Assembly (NCBI RefSeq): GCF_037055355.1
Contig: NZ_CP146350.1
Coordinates: 6,347,001 to 6,411,000 of the forward strand
Source: Streptomyces sp. DG1A-41
GTDB lineage: Bacteria > Actinomycetota > Actinomycetes > Streptomycetales > Streptomycetaceae
Direction: 5' to 3'
Length of the DNA stretch: 64,000 nucleotides
Shown here: in pieces, positions 1 through 8,393 of the stretch
Position numbering within the stretch: position 1 is the first letter of the stretch
Layout of the letters: each line of letters begins with the position of its first letter
Notes under the pieces: generated by a model
What the model was told of the DNA's origin: nothing
The model's database searches: none
Seen by the model: the letters and a program-made list of their open reading frames with translations, nothing else
Program-made: the position numbers and the translations under genes

Positions 1-418
1 GGTAGACACCGTCCATGCTCGTTCTCGTGCTCACCCCGACGGCCCCGAGCTCGTCGAGTCCGTAGCGCAGGCTCCACTGCGAGAGTTCCAGGTCGTCCAG
101 GAACACGGGAGTGAAGAAGGCGAAGCGCGCGGGATGGGCCTCGACGACATCGGCCGCCGCCCGCAGGGCGATCCGCGCGCTCTCCTGTCGCTCCGCGCGC
201 TCGCGGAACCGTCCGAGCATCGCGACGGTCATGACGGCGGTGCTGATGCCCGTCTTGTCCATGACCTCCAGGGCCGCGTCCAGGTCCCAGCGTGTCCACC
301 AGGGCAGCCTCTCGCGGTTGACGACGCCGCGTTCTTCCGCCCAGTCCAGCCAGGCCGGCGCGGTGAAATGGTGGTGGACGTCCACTCGGCCCGCGACGGG
401 GCCGTCTTCGAATGTCAT
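1..418 (-). CDS. Amidohydrolase family protein (ACMSD-like), 3' end cut by window
   Basis: The visible part encodes about 139 N-terminal residues. Near residue 14 it has the metal-binding start of an amidohydrolase barrel, V-D-V-H-H-H-F, followed by A-W-L-D-W and an alpha/beta pattern (MDKTGISTAVMTVAML) typical of amidohydrolase-2/ACMSD-type enzymes, which hydrolyse or decarboxylate small aromatic or cyclic acids. Two in-frame ATGs exist, at 424 and 418. A GAGGAC ribosome site abuts the first and sits at good distance from the second, so 418 is preferred. It lies about 35 bp downstream of the FAD monooxygenase on the same strand and is probably co-transcribed, which suggests it acts on a product of that oxygenase. 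The substrate is unknown. The gene runs off the left edge. Confidence 0.75.
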   Translation of the reverse strand, partial: MTFEDGPVAGRVDVHHHFTAPAWLDWAEERGVVNRERLPWWTRWDLDAALEVMDKTGISTAVMTVAMLGRFRERAERQESARIALRAAADVVEAHPARFAFFTPVFLDDLELSQWSLRYGLDELGAVGVSTRTSMDGVY

Positions 419-453
419 CGGCATGTCCTCGGCGTGGTCGTTTCGGTGGGTGT

Positions 454-2081
454 TCAGCCGCGGCAGAGCACGGTCTGCAGCACGTCCGTCAGCACACGAT
501 CGGCGGACGGCAGGTGGGTGGGCGCGCGCCACGCGACGAAACCGTCCGGGCGTACGAGGACGGCACCGTCGGCGGCGGTGCCGTGCAGCGCCGCCCAGTC
601 GGCATCCGCCTCGGGAACAAGGTCGTGATCAGGGCCGTCTCCCACGAGATACACCTTGACCGGAACGCCCAGCTTCTCGCCGGCCCGCTCCGCCGCGCGG
701 CGCCACTCGTGGCCTTCGGCCCCGGCGAGCACGACGAAGGAACGCTCGTACAGATCGAGAGTGGAGATCCTGGCGCCTGCTCTCCGTACCCACATGTGGG
801 GTGCGCGGCTCCCCGGCTCTCCGTCGATCCGGAAGGTCTCCGGGACGACCGGCCGCCGGGGGAGGCGCCCACCACGGCGTCCGAGGCGTACCGGTAGCAG
901 AGCGCGACCGTCATGAGGTCCGCCGCGTCGTTGTTGCGTCCCGCTGCCGGGCCCAACGCGGGATGCTGCTCCTCGGCGGCCTGCTGGGAGGCCCGTTCGC
1001 TCGTCGTGACAGCGACGGGCCGTCGCTCACGCTCGTAGGTGCCGAGCAGCGGCAGGCCGGCCCAGCCGCGCAGTACCGCGGCGAGCTTCCAGGCGAGGTT
1101 GTGGGCGTCCTGGATCCCGGTGTTGGAGCCGAACGCCCCGTTGGGCGGCATTTCATGCGCCGCGTCACCGGCCAGAAAGACCCGGCCCTGCCCGTAGCTG
1201 TCAGCGACCCGCCTCGAAGCGTGCCAAGGCGCCTTTCCTGTGATTTCGACATCAAGGTCCGGAACACCGACGGCCGCGCGAATATGCGCCGCGCAGCGCT
1301 CGTCCCCGAAGTCCTCCAGGGATTCGCCCTGATCAGCGGACCAGGGAATGTGGATGACCCACCGTTCCTCGTTGTCCACGGGCAGCAAGGCGCCTTCCCC
1401 CTGCGGATCGGTGGTGTAGCAGACGATGAAGCGCTTCGGTCCGACGTATTCCTTGAGGGCCTTGCTCCGGAACGTGACACTGACGTTGTGGAACAGGGCA
1501 CCGGGTCCGGACTGGCCGATTCCCAGACGTTTGCGAACGGGGCTTCTCGGGCCATCGGCGGCCACCAGGAAATCGGCTTTCACCGTATAGGTCTCACCGG
1601 TGTCCCGGCGCATGACCTGCGCCTGGACTCCCTCTTCGTCCTGCGTGAAGGAAAGCAGTTCCGTACCAAAGCGGATGTCTCCGCCCTGGCGGGCGCGGTT
1701 CAGCAGGACCGGCTCCAGATCGTTCTGGCTGCACAGGCACCAGTTCGAGGAGCTGACCCGAGAGACGTCCATGCCTGCGGCGATGTCCTGAACGATCCAG
1801 CGGCGCTGGTTCCCGACGAGGGTGTCCACCTGGAGTACGCCGTCGTTTCCGGCGAGAGCGAAGGCGGCCTCTCGCACGCTCTGCTCGAGTCCGGCGGTCC
1901 GGAAGACCTCCATGGTGCGCACGTTGTTCCCGCGGCCACGTGGGTGCGTCGATGTCTCGGCATGCCGCTCCACGAGCATGTGCTCGATTCCGAGACGTCC
2001 CAGGAACACGGAGGTGGAAAGCCCCACCAGGGATCCGCCTACGATGAGAACTGGTACAGATTCCACTCCGCGTCCGCTCAC
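454..2081 (-). pseudogene. FAD-dependent aromatic monooxygenase (PheA/TfdB type), frameshifted
   Basis: This is a class A flavoprotein hydroxylase. The N-terminus has a Rossmann FAD motif (VLIVGGSLVGLSTS), the middle has the conserved DG motif (LVAADGPRSPVRKRLG) and the FAD-ribityl motif (GRVFLAGDAAHEMPPNGAFG). The C-terminal thioredoxin-like part (DLYERSFVVLAGAEGHEW and on to the stop at 454) is in another frame. The reading frame must slip near 845-885, beside a CCCCC/GGGGG run; one missing base would restore it. That is either a real mutation or a sequencing error. GTG at 2081 is preferred as start because GAGGAAACC lies just upstream, over the ATG at 2096. It is divergent from the P450 and upstream of the amidohydrolase, so the three probably form one oxidative pathway. 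If intact, it would hydroxylate an aromatic substrate using NAD(P)H and O2. Confidence 0.75.
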
Positions 2082-2325
2082 TGGTTTCCTCGTCATCCGG
2101 CGACTGCCCAGTCCGGGAACGGTGGACTGGCCCGTCCATGATGTTTACCAAGCGGGACTTGCGTGCGCGATCCGGGGCGCCCTGGGGTACGCCGGCCGGG
2201 TAACCGGAGCAATTCCACACGTGCTGCGGCGTTCGAACTCATATGGCCCAGCAGCGTTTGCGGCACAGTGCCGGCCGGGAAATCGTGTGACCGACCGACG
2301 GAACTCTCGACCCCCGGGATCAGCC

Positions 2326-3585
2326 ATGACGCAAGCGTTCGCATCCGAGGAAATGTCGTCCGAGGAGGCCGCTGCCGCGGCCTCGGCCTGCAGTCGGGAG
2401 TTTCGCGCCAACCCGCATCCCGTGTACGCCACGCTCAGGGCGACAGCGCCCGTATGCCCGCTGAAGCCCCCTCACGGGGTCGACACGTATCTCATCACCC
2501 GGTACGACGACGCCCGTGCCGCGTTGGCCGATCCTCGGCTGAGCAAGGACATGTACGGCGCCATCGACGCCTATCACCGGATCTTCGGCGACTCGTCGAT
2601 CGCCCTGGACGACAACATGCTCTTCTCGGACCCTCCGAAGCACACCAGGCTCCGCAGGATCGTCGGCACCACCTTCACCCCCAAGAGGGTGGAGTCGCTG
2701 CGTCCGAAGGTCCAGAAGATCGCTGACGAACTGCTGGACCGCTGCCCGGCGTCGGAACCCGTGAACCTCCTGAAGGAATTCTGCTTCCCGCTGCCGCTGC
2801 ACGTGATCTGTGAGCTCCTCGGCGTCCCGGAGAACGAGCGCAGGCAGGCCCAGGAATGGTCCGCCACCGTCGCTCAGACCGGCTTCGGGCCGGAGGCGCG
2901 CAAGGCGCTGGAAATCGCCGAGGGAAACCTGCGCGACTACCTCGTGGACCTGATCGCGCGGAAGCGGAAGGAGCCGGACGGAGCTCTGCTCAGCGCACTC
3001 GTCACGGCGCAGGACGAGGACGGCGCGCTCACCGACCACGAACTCGTCTCCACCGCGTGGGTGCTGCTTTTCGCGGGCCACAAGTCGACCGCGTACCAGG
3101 TCGGCAACGCCGTCTACCACCTGCTCAGCCAGCCGGAGCAGAAGCGCCTGGCATTCCGGGACCCGGGGGCGACGGCCGCAGCCGTCGAGGAGATCTTCCG
3201 GTTCGAGACCTCCGTGGAGAACTCGACGTTCCGCTACGCGACGGAAGACATCAAGATGCGCGACACACTCATCCCCAAGGGTGCGCTCGTGCAGATTTCC
3301 CTCACGGCGGCCAACCGGGACCCGGAGATGTTCCCCGACCCGGACCGCATGGACGTCGAGCGCCCGAACGTCCATGCGACGCACCTCGCATTCGGCCTCG
3401 GCCCGCACTACTGCATCGGCGCGCCTCTGGCACGTCTGGAGATGCAGATCGCCCTCACCACGCTCTTCGGGCGCCACCCCGGCATGGCCCTGATCGGGGA
3501 GCCGGAGAACGTGCGCTGGCTGACCGTGCCGTTTCCCGCCTTCCGCGGGCTCGCGGAACTCCCCGTCGTTCTCGACCCGTCGTGA
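2326..3585 (+). CDS. Cytochrome P450 with an altered I-helix motif
   Basis: A 419-residue soluble bacterial class I P450 that would need separate ferredoxin and reductase partners. The ExxR motif is at E289-R292 (EIFR). The heme loop FGLGPHYCIGAPLAR carries ligand Cys363. The oxygen-activating I-helix, normally AG(D/E)T, reads A250-G-H-K-S-T255, so the acid is replaced by Lys and the threonine register is changed. That may change proton delivery, or the substrate may supply the missing group. The ATG at 2326 starts the natural P450 N-terminus, although the frame is open well upstream. The ribosome site is weak (GGGAT). The gene is divergent from the FAD monooxygenase across about 240 bp, and its stop lies next to the following ABM-type gene. 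Confidence 0.93.
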   Translation: MTQAFASEEMSSEEAAAAASACSREFRANPHPVYATLRATAPVCPLKPPHGVDTYLITRYDDARAALADPRLSKDMYGAIDAYHRIFGDSSIALDDNMLFSDPPKHTRLRRIVGTTFTPKRVESLRPKVQKIADELLDRCPASEPVNLLKEFCFPLPLHVICELLGVPENERRQAQEWSATVAQTGFGPEARKALEIAEGNLRDYLVDLIARKRKEPDGALLSALVTAQDEDGALTDHELVSTAWVLLFAGHKSTAYQVGNAVYHLLSQPEQKRLAFRDPGATAAAVEEIFRFETSVENSTFRYATEDIKMRDTLIPKGALVQISLTAANRDPEMFPDPDRMDVERPNVHATHLAFGLGPHYCIGAPLARLEMQIALTTLFGRHPGMALIGEPENVRWLTVPFPAFRGLAELPVVLDPS

Positions 3586-3605
3586 GGGGGGAGGCACCGG
3601 CGCGG

Positions 3606-3923
3606 GTGCGAGTGGTTCGCCTGCTGCGCGTCCGGGAGGGAAGGGAAGCGGATTTCGTGGCCGCCTACCAAGGCGTGCACGACGGCGCCATGCGGTTTCC
3701 CGGACATCTGCGCGAACAGCTCTGCCGCTCCGTCGACGATCCCGGTCGATGGCTGCTCACCAGTGAGTGGGAAAGCCTCGAAGCCATCAAACGGTGGCGC
3801 ACCGACCCTGAACACACGACTCTGGTCGGGCCGATGAACGCCTGTCTGCACGACGACCGGTGGACCGGGGTCTTCGAGATCATGCCCGAGGGCACTGGTG
3901 ACCGAAGGCCGAGACAGGGCTGA
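3606..3923 (+). CDS. Antibiotic biosynthesis monooxygenase (ABM) family protein
   Basis: A small protein of about 105 residues with ABM-fold features: an opening strand VRVVRLLRVREGREADFVAAY, a middle helix-strand segment GRWLLTSEWESLEAIKRWR and the end strand RWTGVFEIM. Family members are cofactor-free quinone-forming oxygenases, heme-degrading enzymes, or small dimeric proteins of polyketide tailoring. GTG 3606 is chosen because GGGGGGAGG lies 11 bases upstream. A GTG at 3582 overlapping the P450 stop as GTGA is a coupled alternative and would add eight residues. It follows the P450 directly, so the two are likely one transcript. The catalytic role here is inferred only from the fold. Confidence 0.75.
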   Translation: MRVVRLLRVREGREADFVAAYQGVHDGAMRFPGHLREQLCRSVDDPGRWLLTSEWESLEAIKRWRTDPEHTTLVGPMNACLHDDRWTGVFEIMPEGTGDRRPRQG

Positions 3924-3955
3924 CCATCATGTGACCGGCCGGTAAGGTCGAGTTC

Positions 3956-4465
3956 GTGCCGAAGCCGCTCAGTCTCTCCTTCGATCCGATCGCGCGCGCC
4001 GACGAACGCTGGAAGCAGCGATGGGGAAACGTGCCGTCCATGGCCGCGATCACCTCGATCATGCGAGCCCAGCAGATCCTCCTCGCCGAGGTCGACGCGG
4101 TGGTCAAGCCGTACGGGCTGACGTTCGCGCGGTATGAGGCGCTGGTGCTGCTCACCTTCTCCAAGTCCGGCGAGCTGCCGATGTCCAAGATTGGCGAGCG
4201 GCTCATGGTGCATCCCACGTCCGTGACGAACACCGTGGACCGGCTCGTGAAGTCGGGTCTCGTCGCCAAGCGGCCCAACCCCAACGACGGGCGCGGCACC
4301 CTCGCCAGCATCACCGACAAGGGCCGCGAGGTGGTCGAGGCGGCCACCCGCGACCTGATGGCGATGGACTTCGGGCTCGGGGTGTACGACGCGGAGGAGT
4401 GCGCCGAGATCTTCGCGATGCTGCGGCCGCTGCGGATCGCCGCGGGGGACTTCCAGGAGGGGTGA
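3956..4465 (+). CDS. MarR-family transcriptional regulator
   Basis: A 169-residue winged-helix repressor. A basic N-terminal extension precedes the dimerisation helix (AAITSIMRAQQILLAEVDAVVKPYGLT). The winged helix-turn-helix follows (LPMSKIGERLMVHPTSVTNTVDRLVKSGLV) with the typical wing sequence RPNPNDGRGTLASITDKG. It starts with GTG. It sits between the small oxidative cluster and icmA. From memory, the S. coelicolor orthologue is SCO5413, next to icmA, so it belongs to the conserved backbone rather than to the P450 cluster. MarR proteins usually respond to aromatic acids or other small ligands. The target here is not evident. Confidence 0.92.
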   Translation: MPKPLSLSFDPIARADERWKQRWGNVPSMAAITSIMRAQQILLAEVDAVVKPYGLTFARYEALVLLTFSKSGELPMSKIGERLMVHPTSVTNTVDRLVKSGLVAKRPNPNDGRGTLASITDKGREVVEAATRDLMAMDFGLGVYDAEECAEIFAMLRPLRIAAGDFQEG

Positions 4466-4508
4466 CCCGGGCCAAGATCTCCCGGAACGGGTCGTTACGC
4501 TCGACGGC

Positions 4509-4847
4509 ATGAAAAAGAGCGTGCTGACCCGCTATCGCGTGATGGCCTATGTCACCGGCGTGCTGCTGGTCCTGCTGACCTTCGGCATGATCGGCAAGTA
4601 CGTGCTCGACCTGAACGGCGCGGCCGACTTCACGCGCGTCGTCAGCATCGCGCACGGCTGGCTGTACGTCGTGTACCTGATCTTCGCCTTCGACCTGGGC
4701 TCCAAGGCGAAGTGGCCGGTGGGCAAGCAGCTGTGGGTGCTGCTCGCCGGGACCATTCCGACGGCCGCGTTCTTCGTGGAGCGCAAGATCAGCCACGAAC
4801 TCAAGGCCAGGGTTGCGGAGGACTCGCCCGCGACCGCCAAGGCGTAA
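4509..4847 (+). CDS. DUF3817 small integral membrane protein
   Basis: A 112-residue protein with about three transmembrane segments: MAYVTGVLLVLLTFGMIGKYVL, IAHGWLYVVYLIFAFDLGSKA, and LWVLLAGTIPTAAFFVERK. The H-G-W-L-Y-x-x-Y core and the W-x-x-x-x-Q-L-W turn are typical of DUF3817 (YdzA-like) membrane proteins, which have no assigned biochemical role. It is 43 bp downstream of the marR gene, in the same direction, and is followed by a strong hairpin. The pair marR-DUF3817 is therefore probably one short transcript ending before icmA. Confidence 0.9.
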   Translation: MKKSVLTRYRVMAYVTGVLLVLLTFGMIGKYVLDLNGAADFTRVVSIAHGWLYVVYLIFAFDLGSKAKWPVGKQLWVLLAGTIPTAAFFVERKISHELKARVAEDSPATAKA

Positions 4848-4851
4848 CGGC

Positions 4852-4879
4852 ACCGCCGTACGGACGAACGTACGGCGGT
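4852..4879. terminator. Hairpin terminator after the DUF3817 gene
   Basis: Perfect 11-bp arms (ACCGCCGTACG and its complement) with a six-base loop, starting five bases after the stop codon. It has no T-tract, as is usual for Streptomyces. It separates the marR transcript from icmA. Confidence 0.8.
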
Positions 4880-4890
4880 CTGCCATCGAC

Positions 4891-4914
4891 ATTTACTTGG
4901 ACGTCCTAGTAAAT
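4891..4914. promoter_or_regulatory. 24-bp near-perfect palindrome at the icmA start (candidate operator)
   Basis: Outer arms ATTTACT and AGTAAAT flank a central GGACGTCC, with one unpaired T on each side of the centre. Every other position is symmetric. It ends 8 bases before the icmA ATG and is AT-rich at its edges against a GC-rich background, as expected for a repressor site overlapping the promoter or leader. The shape suits a dimeric TetR-type regulator. No regulator is assigned. Confidence 0.7.
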
Positions 4915-4922
4915 TCGAAGGT

Positions 4923-6623
4923 ATGGACGCTGACGCCATAGAGGAAGGCCGCCGTCGCTGGCAGGCCCGCTACGACGCCGCGCGCAGGCGCGACGCAGAC
5001 TTCACCACGCTCTCCGGTGACCCCGTGGAGCCGGTGTACGGGCCCCGGCCCGGCGACAGGTACGAGGGCTTCGAGCGGATCGGCTGGCCCGGGGAGTACC
5101 CCTTCACCCGCGGCCTGTACGCGACCGGCTACCGAGGGCGTACATGGACCATCCGGCAGTTCGCCGGGTTCGGCAACGCCGAGCAGACCAACGAGCGCTA
5201 CAAGATGATCCTCCGCAACGGCGGGGGCGGGCTCTCGGTCGCCTTCGACATGCCGACGCTCATGGGCCGCGACTCCGACGACCCGCGGTCGCTGGGCGAG
5301 GTCGGGCACTGCGGAGTCGCGATCGACTCGGCGGCCGACATGGAGGTCCTGTTCAAGGACATCCCGCTGGGTGACGTGACGACGTCCATGACCATCAGCG
5401 GACCGGCCGTGCCCGTCTTCTGCATGTACCTGGTCGCCGCCGAACGCCAGGGCGTCGACCCGTCCGTCCTGAACGGCACGCTCCAGACGGACATCTTCAA
5501 GGAGTACATTGCCCAGAAGGAGTGGCTCTTCCAGCCGGAGCCGCATCTGCGGCTCATCGGCGACCTCATGGAGCACTGCGCGGCCGGCATCCCCGCGTAC
5601 AAGCCGCTGTCCGTCTCCGGCTACCACATCCGCGAGGCCGGGTCGACGGCCGCCCAGGAGCTGGCGTACACCCTGGCGGACGGATTCGGGTACGTGGAGC
5701 TGGGCCTGTCGCGCGGGCTGGACGTCGACGTCTTCGCCCCCGGCCTGTCCTTCTTCTTCGACGCGCACGTCGACTTCTTCGAGGAGATCGCGAAGTTCCG
5801 GGCGGCCCGGCGGATCTGGGCCCGCTGGATGCGGGACGTGTACGGCGCGACGTCGGAGAAGGCGCAGTGGCTGCGCTTCCACACCCAGACGGCGGGCGTC
5901 TCCCTCACGGCACAGCAGCCGTACAACAACGTCGTACGGACGGCCGTGGAGGCGCTGGCCGCCGTGCTCGGCGGGACCAACTCGCTGCACACCAACGCCC
6001 TCGACGAGACCCTCGCCCTGCCGAGCGAGCAGGCGGCGGAGATCGCGCTGCGCACCCAGCAGGTGCTCATGGAGGAGACCGGCGTCGCCAACGTGGCCGA
6101 CCCGCTGGGCGGTTCCTGGTACGTCGAGCAGCTGACGGACCGGATCGAGGCCGACGCCGAGAAGATCTTCGAGCAGATAAGGGAGCGGGGGCTGCGGGCG
6201 CACCCCGACGGGCAGCACCCGATCGGGCCGATCACCTCCGGGATCCTGCGGGGCATCGAGGACGGCTGGTTCACCGGGGAGATCGCGGAGTCGGCGTTCC
6301 GGTACCAGCAGGCGCTGGAGAAGGGCGACAAGAAGGTCGTCGGGGTGAACGTCCACACCGGGTCGGTGACCGGGGATCTGGAGATCCTGCGGGTCAGCCA
6401 CGAGGTGGAGCGCGAGCAGGTCCGGGTGCTCGCGGAGCGGAAGGCCGGGCGTGACGACGCGCGTGTCCGTACGGCGCTCGACGGCATGATCGCCGCGGCG
6501 CGGTCGGACGCGAACATGATCGAGCCCATGCTGGAGGCGGTACGGGCCGAGGCGACGCTCGGCGAGATCTGCGGAGCGCTGCGGGACGAGTGGGGGGTGT
6601 ACACCGAGCCTGCGGGCTTCTGA
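4923..6623 (+). CDS. icmA: Isobutyryl-CoA mutase large subunit IcmA
   Basis: A 566-residue substrate-binding TIM-barrel subunit of the adenosylcobalamin-dependent isobutyryl-CoA mutase, which interconverts isobutyryl-CoA and n-butyryl-CoA and links valine or butyrate breakdown to polyketide starter and extender supply. The residues separating IcmA from methylmalonyl-CoA mutase are visible: Phe80 in R-Q-F-A-G-F (Tyr in MCM) and Gln198 in the segment after T-L-Q-T-D-I-F-K-E (Arg in MCM). The length equals the known IcmA. The B12-binding small subunit IcmB is not in this window and must be encoded elsewhere, as in other Streptomyces. AAGG lies just before the ATG. The palindrome at 4891-4914 probably controls it. 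Confidence 0.97.
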   Translation: MDADAIEEGRRRWQARYDAARRRDADFTTLSGDPVEPVYGPRPGDRYEGFERIGWPGEYPFTRGLYATGYRGRTWTIRQFAGFGNAEQTNERYKMILRNGGGGLSVAFDMPTLMGRDSDDPRSLGEVGHCGVAIDSAADMEVLFKDIPLGDVTTSMTISGPAVPVFCMYLVAAERQGVDPSVLNGTLQTDIFKEYIAQKEWLFQPEPHLRLIGDLMEHCAAGIPAYKPLSVSGYHIREAGSTAAQELAYTLADGFGYVELGLSRGLDVDVFAPGLSFFFDAHVDFFEEIAKFRAARRIWARWMRDVYGATSEKAQWLRFHTQTAGVSLTAQQPYNNVVRTAVEALAAVLGGTNSLHTNALDETLALPSEQAAEIALRTQQVLMEETGVANVADPLGGSWYVEQLTDRIEADAEKIFEQIRERGLRAHPDGQHPIGPITSGILRGIEDGWFTGEIAESAFRYQQALEKGDKKVVGVNVHTGSVTGDLEILRVSHEVEREQVRVLAERKAGRDDARVRTALDGMIAAARSDANMIEPMLEAVRAEATLGEICGALRDEWGVYTEPAGF

Positions 6624-6639
6624 GTGCCTCTTTCGTCCG

Positions 6640-6938
6640 TCGGCGGGGTTCAGTCCCTGCATCCTCAGCTCCATCGGAGCGGGCGGCTCCTCGGGCGACT
6701 CGGACGGGGTCAGGGCCGGTGTCCCGGTCGTCCGTGTCGAGGGACGCCTCGCACCAGGTCGTCGACGAGACGTCGGCCGGCGGTTCGTCGTCGGACACCT
6801 CCAGGTCGCGCAGGGCCGCGGCCGCCTGGGCGAGGGCGGTCCGCCGAGCGCGACCAGACGCCGCGACGGGGCCGCCTCGAAGACGTCCCGGATGTCCCCG
6901 CCGTCTGCGTCAGGCCCTGCGCAGTTGGTGGGCGGCAC
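6640..6938 (-). pseudogene. Broken acidic hypothetical gene (coding signal in two frames)
   Basis: On the minus strand two adjoining stretches have strongly GC3-biased, protein-like codons. One reads [19 protein letters not shown] (about 6840-6900). The other, in a different frame, reads [20 protein letters not shown] (about 6760-6820) and continues into an acidic tail. Joining them needs a frame slip near 6825-6840. I do not recognise a family. It may be a decayed or mis-sequenced small gene. The boundaries are approximate. Confidence 0.3.
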
Positions 6939-7125
6939 CGGCCGGGCAGAGCAGGGCGCCCGCGGCCGGCAGCCAGGTGATCACCGGCGACCTCCCGGAC
7001 CCCGGCCGGTCCAGCGCCTGCCAGCAGAGCCGTCCCGTCGTCCCGGACAGCGCGAGGGCGACGGCGTACGCGGCCCCAGTGGGCCAGGCATCGGCACCGC
7101 CGCCCGGGAGGCGAGAGGGCCGCAT
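6910..7125 (-). CDS. Small hypothetical membrane protein (possible remnant)
   Basis: A 71-codon frame from ATG 7125 to TGA 6910 whose last 50 residues look like two short hydrophobic helices, [10 protein letters not shown] and [13 protein letters not shown]. Codon use is GC3-rich in the hydrophobic part. There is no clear ribosome site, and the first 15 residues look non-coding, so this may be the 3' end of a longer, disrupted gene. It overlaps the start of the next broken minus-strand frame. The region 6624-7258 otherwise holds no convincing intact gene. Confidence 0.3.
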   Translation of the reverse strand: MRPSRLPGGGADAWPTGAAYAVALALSGTTGRLCWQALDRPGSGRSPVITWLPAAGALLCPAGAAHQLRRA

Positions 7126-7258
7126 TCGGGACCGGTCGCCGGTCCTCCAACCCGGCCGGTTCCCCGGTGGGTTCAGCCGCCACGCGCACCCCGTCCGCAG
7201 ACCCTCGTGCGGCACCGTACCCATCAGCGCACGATTCGCGAACGACTGGAGGACCTCC

Positions 7259-7638
7259 GTGGAGCCCATCACGGCAGGACCGCTCGTGGCTCTCGCCTCA
7301 GGAACGGCCGGTGCGGCCGGCGAACGGATCTGGGCGTCCCCGCGCGACCCGGTCACCCGAAAAGGGGGGCCCGTTCCGGCGAGGGAGAGCCGGTCGTGCC
7401 CGCCGAGCCCCCGCGCACCGAGGAACGGGCCGGGCAGCTCGCCGCGCTGTTCGACGAACGCGCCCGGCAGGATCCCGACTTCGCCGCCGCGCTGGAGATC
7501 TGGCGGCGGCGGGCGGACGCGGAGGCCGCATCGCGGTCCGGGGACGTTCACAACGAGATCTCCGGCGGCACGCAGGGCACGGTGATCCAGGGCCGGGACA
7601 TCCACGGCAACATCACCTTCGGTGGCGGTGCCTCCTGA
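7259..7638 (+). pseudogene. Small protein with amyloid-signalling-like C-terminal motif, frameshifted
   Basis: GTG 7259 follows a clear GGAGG site. The N-terminus (M-E-P-I-T-A-G-P-L-V-A-L-A-S-G-T-A-G-A-A) is a Gly/Ala-rich hydrophobic helix known from many short Streptomyces proteins. The frame must slip by one base near the AAAAGGGGGG run at about 7362-7372 to enter the conserved second half: a helix rich in A-x-L-F-D-E-R-A-R-Q-D-P-D-F, then the tail NEISGGTQGTVIQGRDIHG. That tail has the alternating polar/hydrophobic, G-and-N-rich pattern of bacterial amyloid signalling sequences (BASS) linked to NLR-type immune proteins. The membrane-helix-plus-motif layout resembles the Bell cell-death effectors. 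The match is by eye only. Without the frameshift it would be about 126 residues. Confidence 0.5.
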
Positions 7639-7642
7639 GCGG

Positions 7643-7660
7643 GCCGCGCGCCGGCGCGGC
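7643..7660. terminator. Hairpin between convergent genes
   Basis: Seven-bp arms GCCGCGC and GCGCGGC with a four-base loop, 5 bases after the stop at 7638 and 14 bases from the convergent TetR stop. It could act in both directions. Confidence 0.5.
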
Positions 7661-7673
7661 GGGCGGGCACGGC

Positions 7674-8309
7674 TCAGCCAGCGGCCGTGTGCGCGGCTTC
7701 TCCCGCCAGTCCCCGCAGCAGCACGAGCGTGAAGCCGCGTACCCACTCCTCGTTCACCGGCTCCCCGCTCACCAGCGTGCGGTGGACCACCGCTCCCGCC
7801 ACCATGTCGAAGATCAGGTCCGCTGTGCGGGAGGCTGTCGCGGGGTCCGGTTCGGGTAGGAGTTCGCCTCGTACCTGGGCTCGGGATCTGCCCTCCAGGA
7901 CCAGGCGCTTCTGGCGGTCGACCACCGACTCGCGGATGCGTTCGCGCAGGGCGTCGTCGCGGGTGGCCTCCGCGACCACTGCCATCAGGCCGCTTTTCGC
8001 CTCCGGGCGGTCCAGGATCGTGGCGAACCGGAGGACGACGCCCTCGATGTCCGCGGCCAGTGAGCCGCTGTCCGGGAGTTCCAGCTCGTCGAAGAGCTCC
8101 GCGACCGCGTCGACGACCAGCTCGTTCTTGCCGGCCCAACGGCGGTACAGCGTCGTCTTCGCAACCCCGGCGCGTGTCGCGACGTCTCCCAGGGTGAGCT
8201 TGGACCAGCCCAGTTCCACGAGAGCCTCACGTGTCGCCGCCAGGATCGCGGCGTCCGCCGTGGCGCTGCGCGGGCGCCCGGTGCGGCTTGCTGGGCTGCG
8301 GCTCTGCAT
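7674..8309 (-). CDS. TetR/AcrR-family transcriptional regulator
   Basis: A 211-residue TetR repressor. After a short basic leader (MQSRSPASRTGRPR), the helix-turn-helix is clear: A-I-L-A-A-T-R-E-A-L-V-E-L-G-W-S-K-L-T-L-G-D-V-A-x-x-A-G-V-A-K-T-T-L-Y-R-R-W. The C-terminal ligand domain belongs to the TetR_C_11-like group often found near membrane or lipid genes. ATG 8309 is chosen over an ATG at 8357 because the conserved N-terminus starts there. It is divergent from the thioredoxin-TPR gene, with a 17-bp palindrome between them that is its most likely operator. Confidence 0.93.
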   Translation of the reverse strand: MQSRSPASRTGRPRSATADAAILAATREALVELGWSKLTLGDVATRAGVAKTTLYRRWAGKNELVVDAVAELFDELELPDSGSLAADIEGVVLRFATILDRPEAKSGLMAVVAEATRDDALRERIRESVVDRQKRLVLEGRSRAQVRGELLPEPDPATASRTADLIFDMVAGAVVHRTLVSGEPVNEEWVRGFTLVLLRGLAGEAAHTAAG

Positions 8310-8393
8310 GTGCTGACCATAAACCGGCGGTTCCTGTGGGGCCGTGAGGGAGATCACCGGGGGGTGGTGTTCCGGCGGTTCGGCGTGGCATTA

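Noticed and set aside
489..895. In-frame C-terminal extension of the FAD monooxygenase
   Set aside because: After about residue 410 the sequence becomes Arg/Pro/Ser-rich and unlike the family, while the true C-terminus is in the next frame; it is a frameshift artefact.
1822..2325. Extended N-terminus for the P450
   Set aside because: The frame is open upstream but overlaps the divergent monooxygenase and is Ser/Arg-rich; the natural P450 start is ATG 2326.
4893..6938. Long antisense open frame over icmA
   Set aside because: It mirrors icmA codons, is His/Arg/Gly-rich and has no family features; a typical high-GC shadow.
8324..8381. Direct repeat CCGGCGGTTC (two copies) as a separate regulatory element
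   Set aside because: Only two short GC-rich copies and not symmetric; chance occurrence cannot be excluded.
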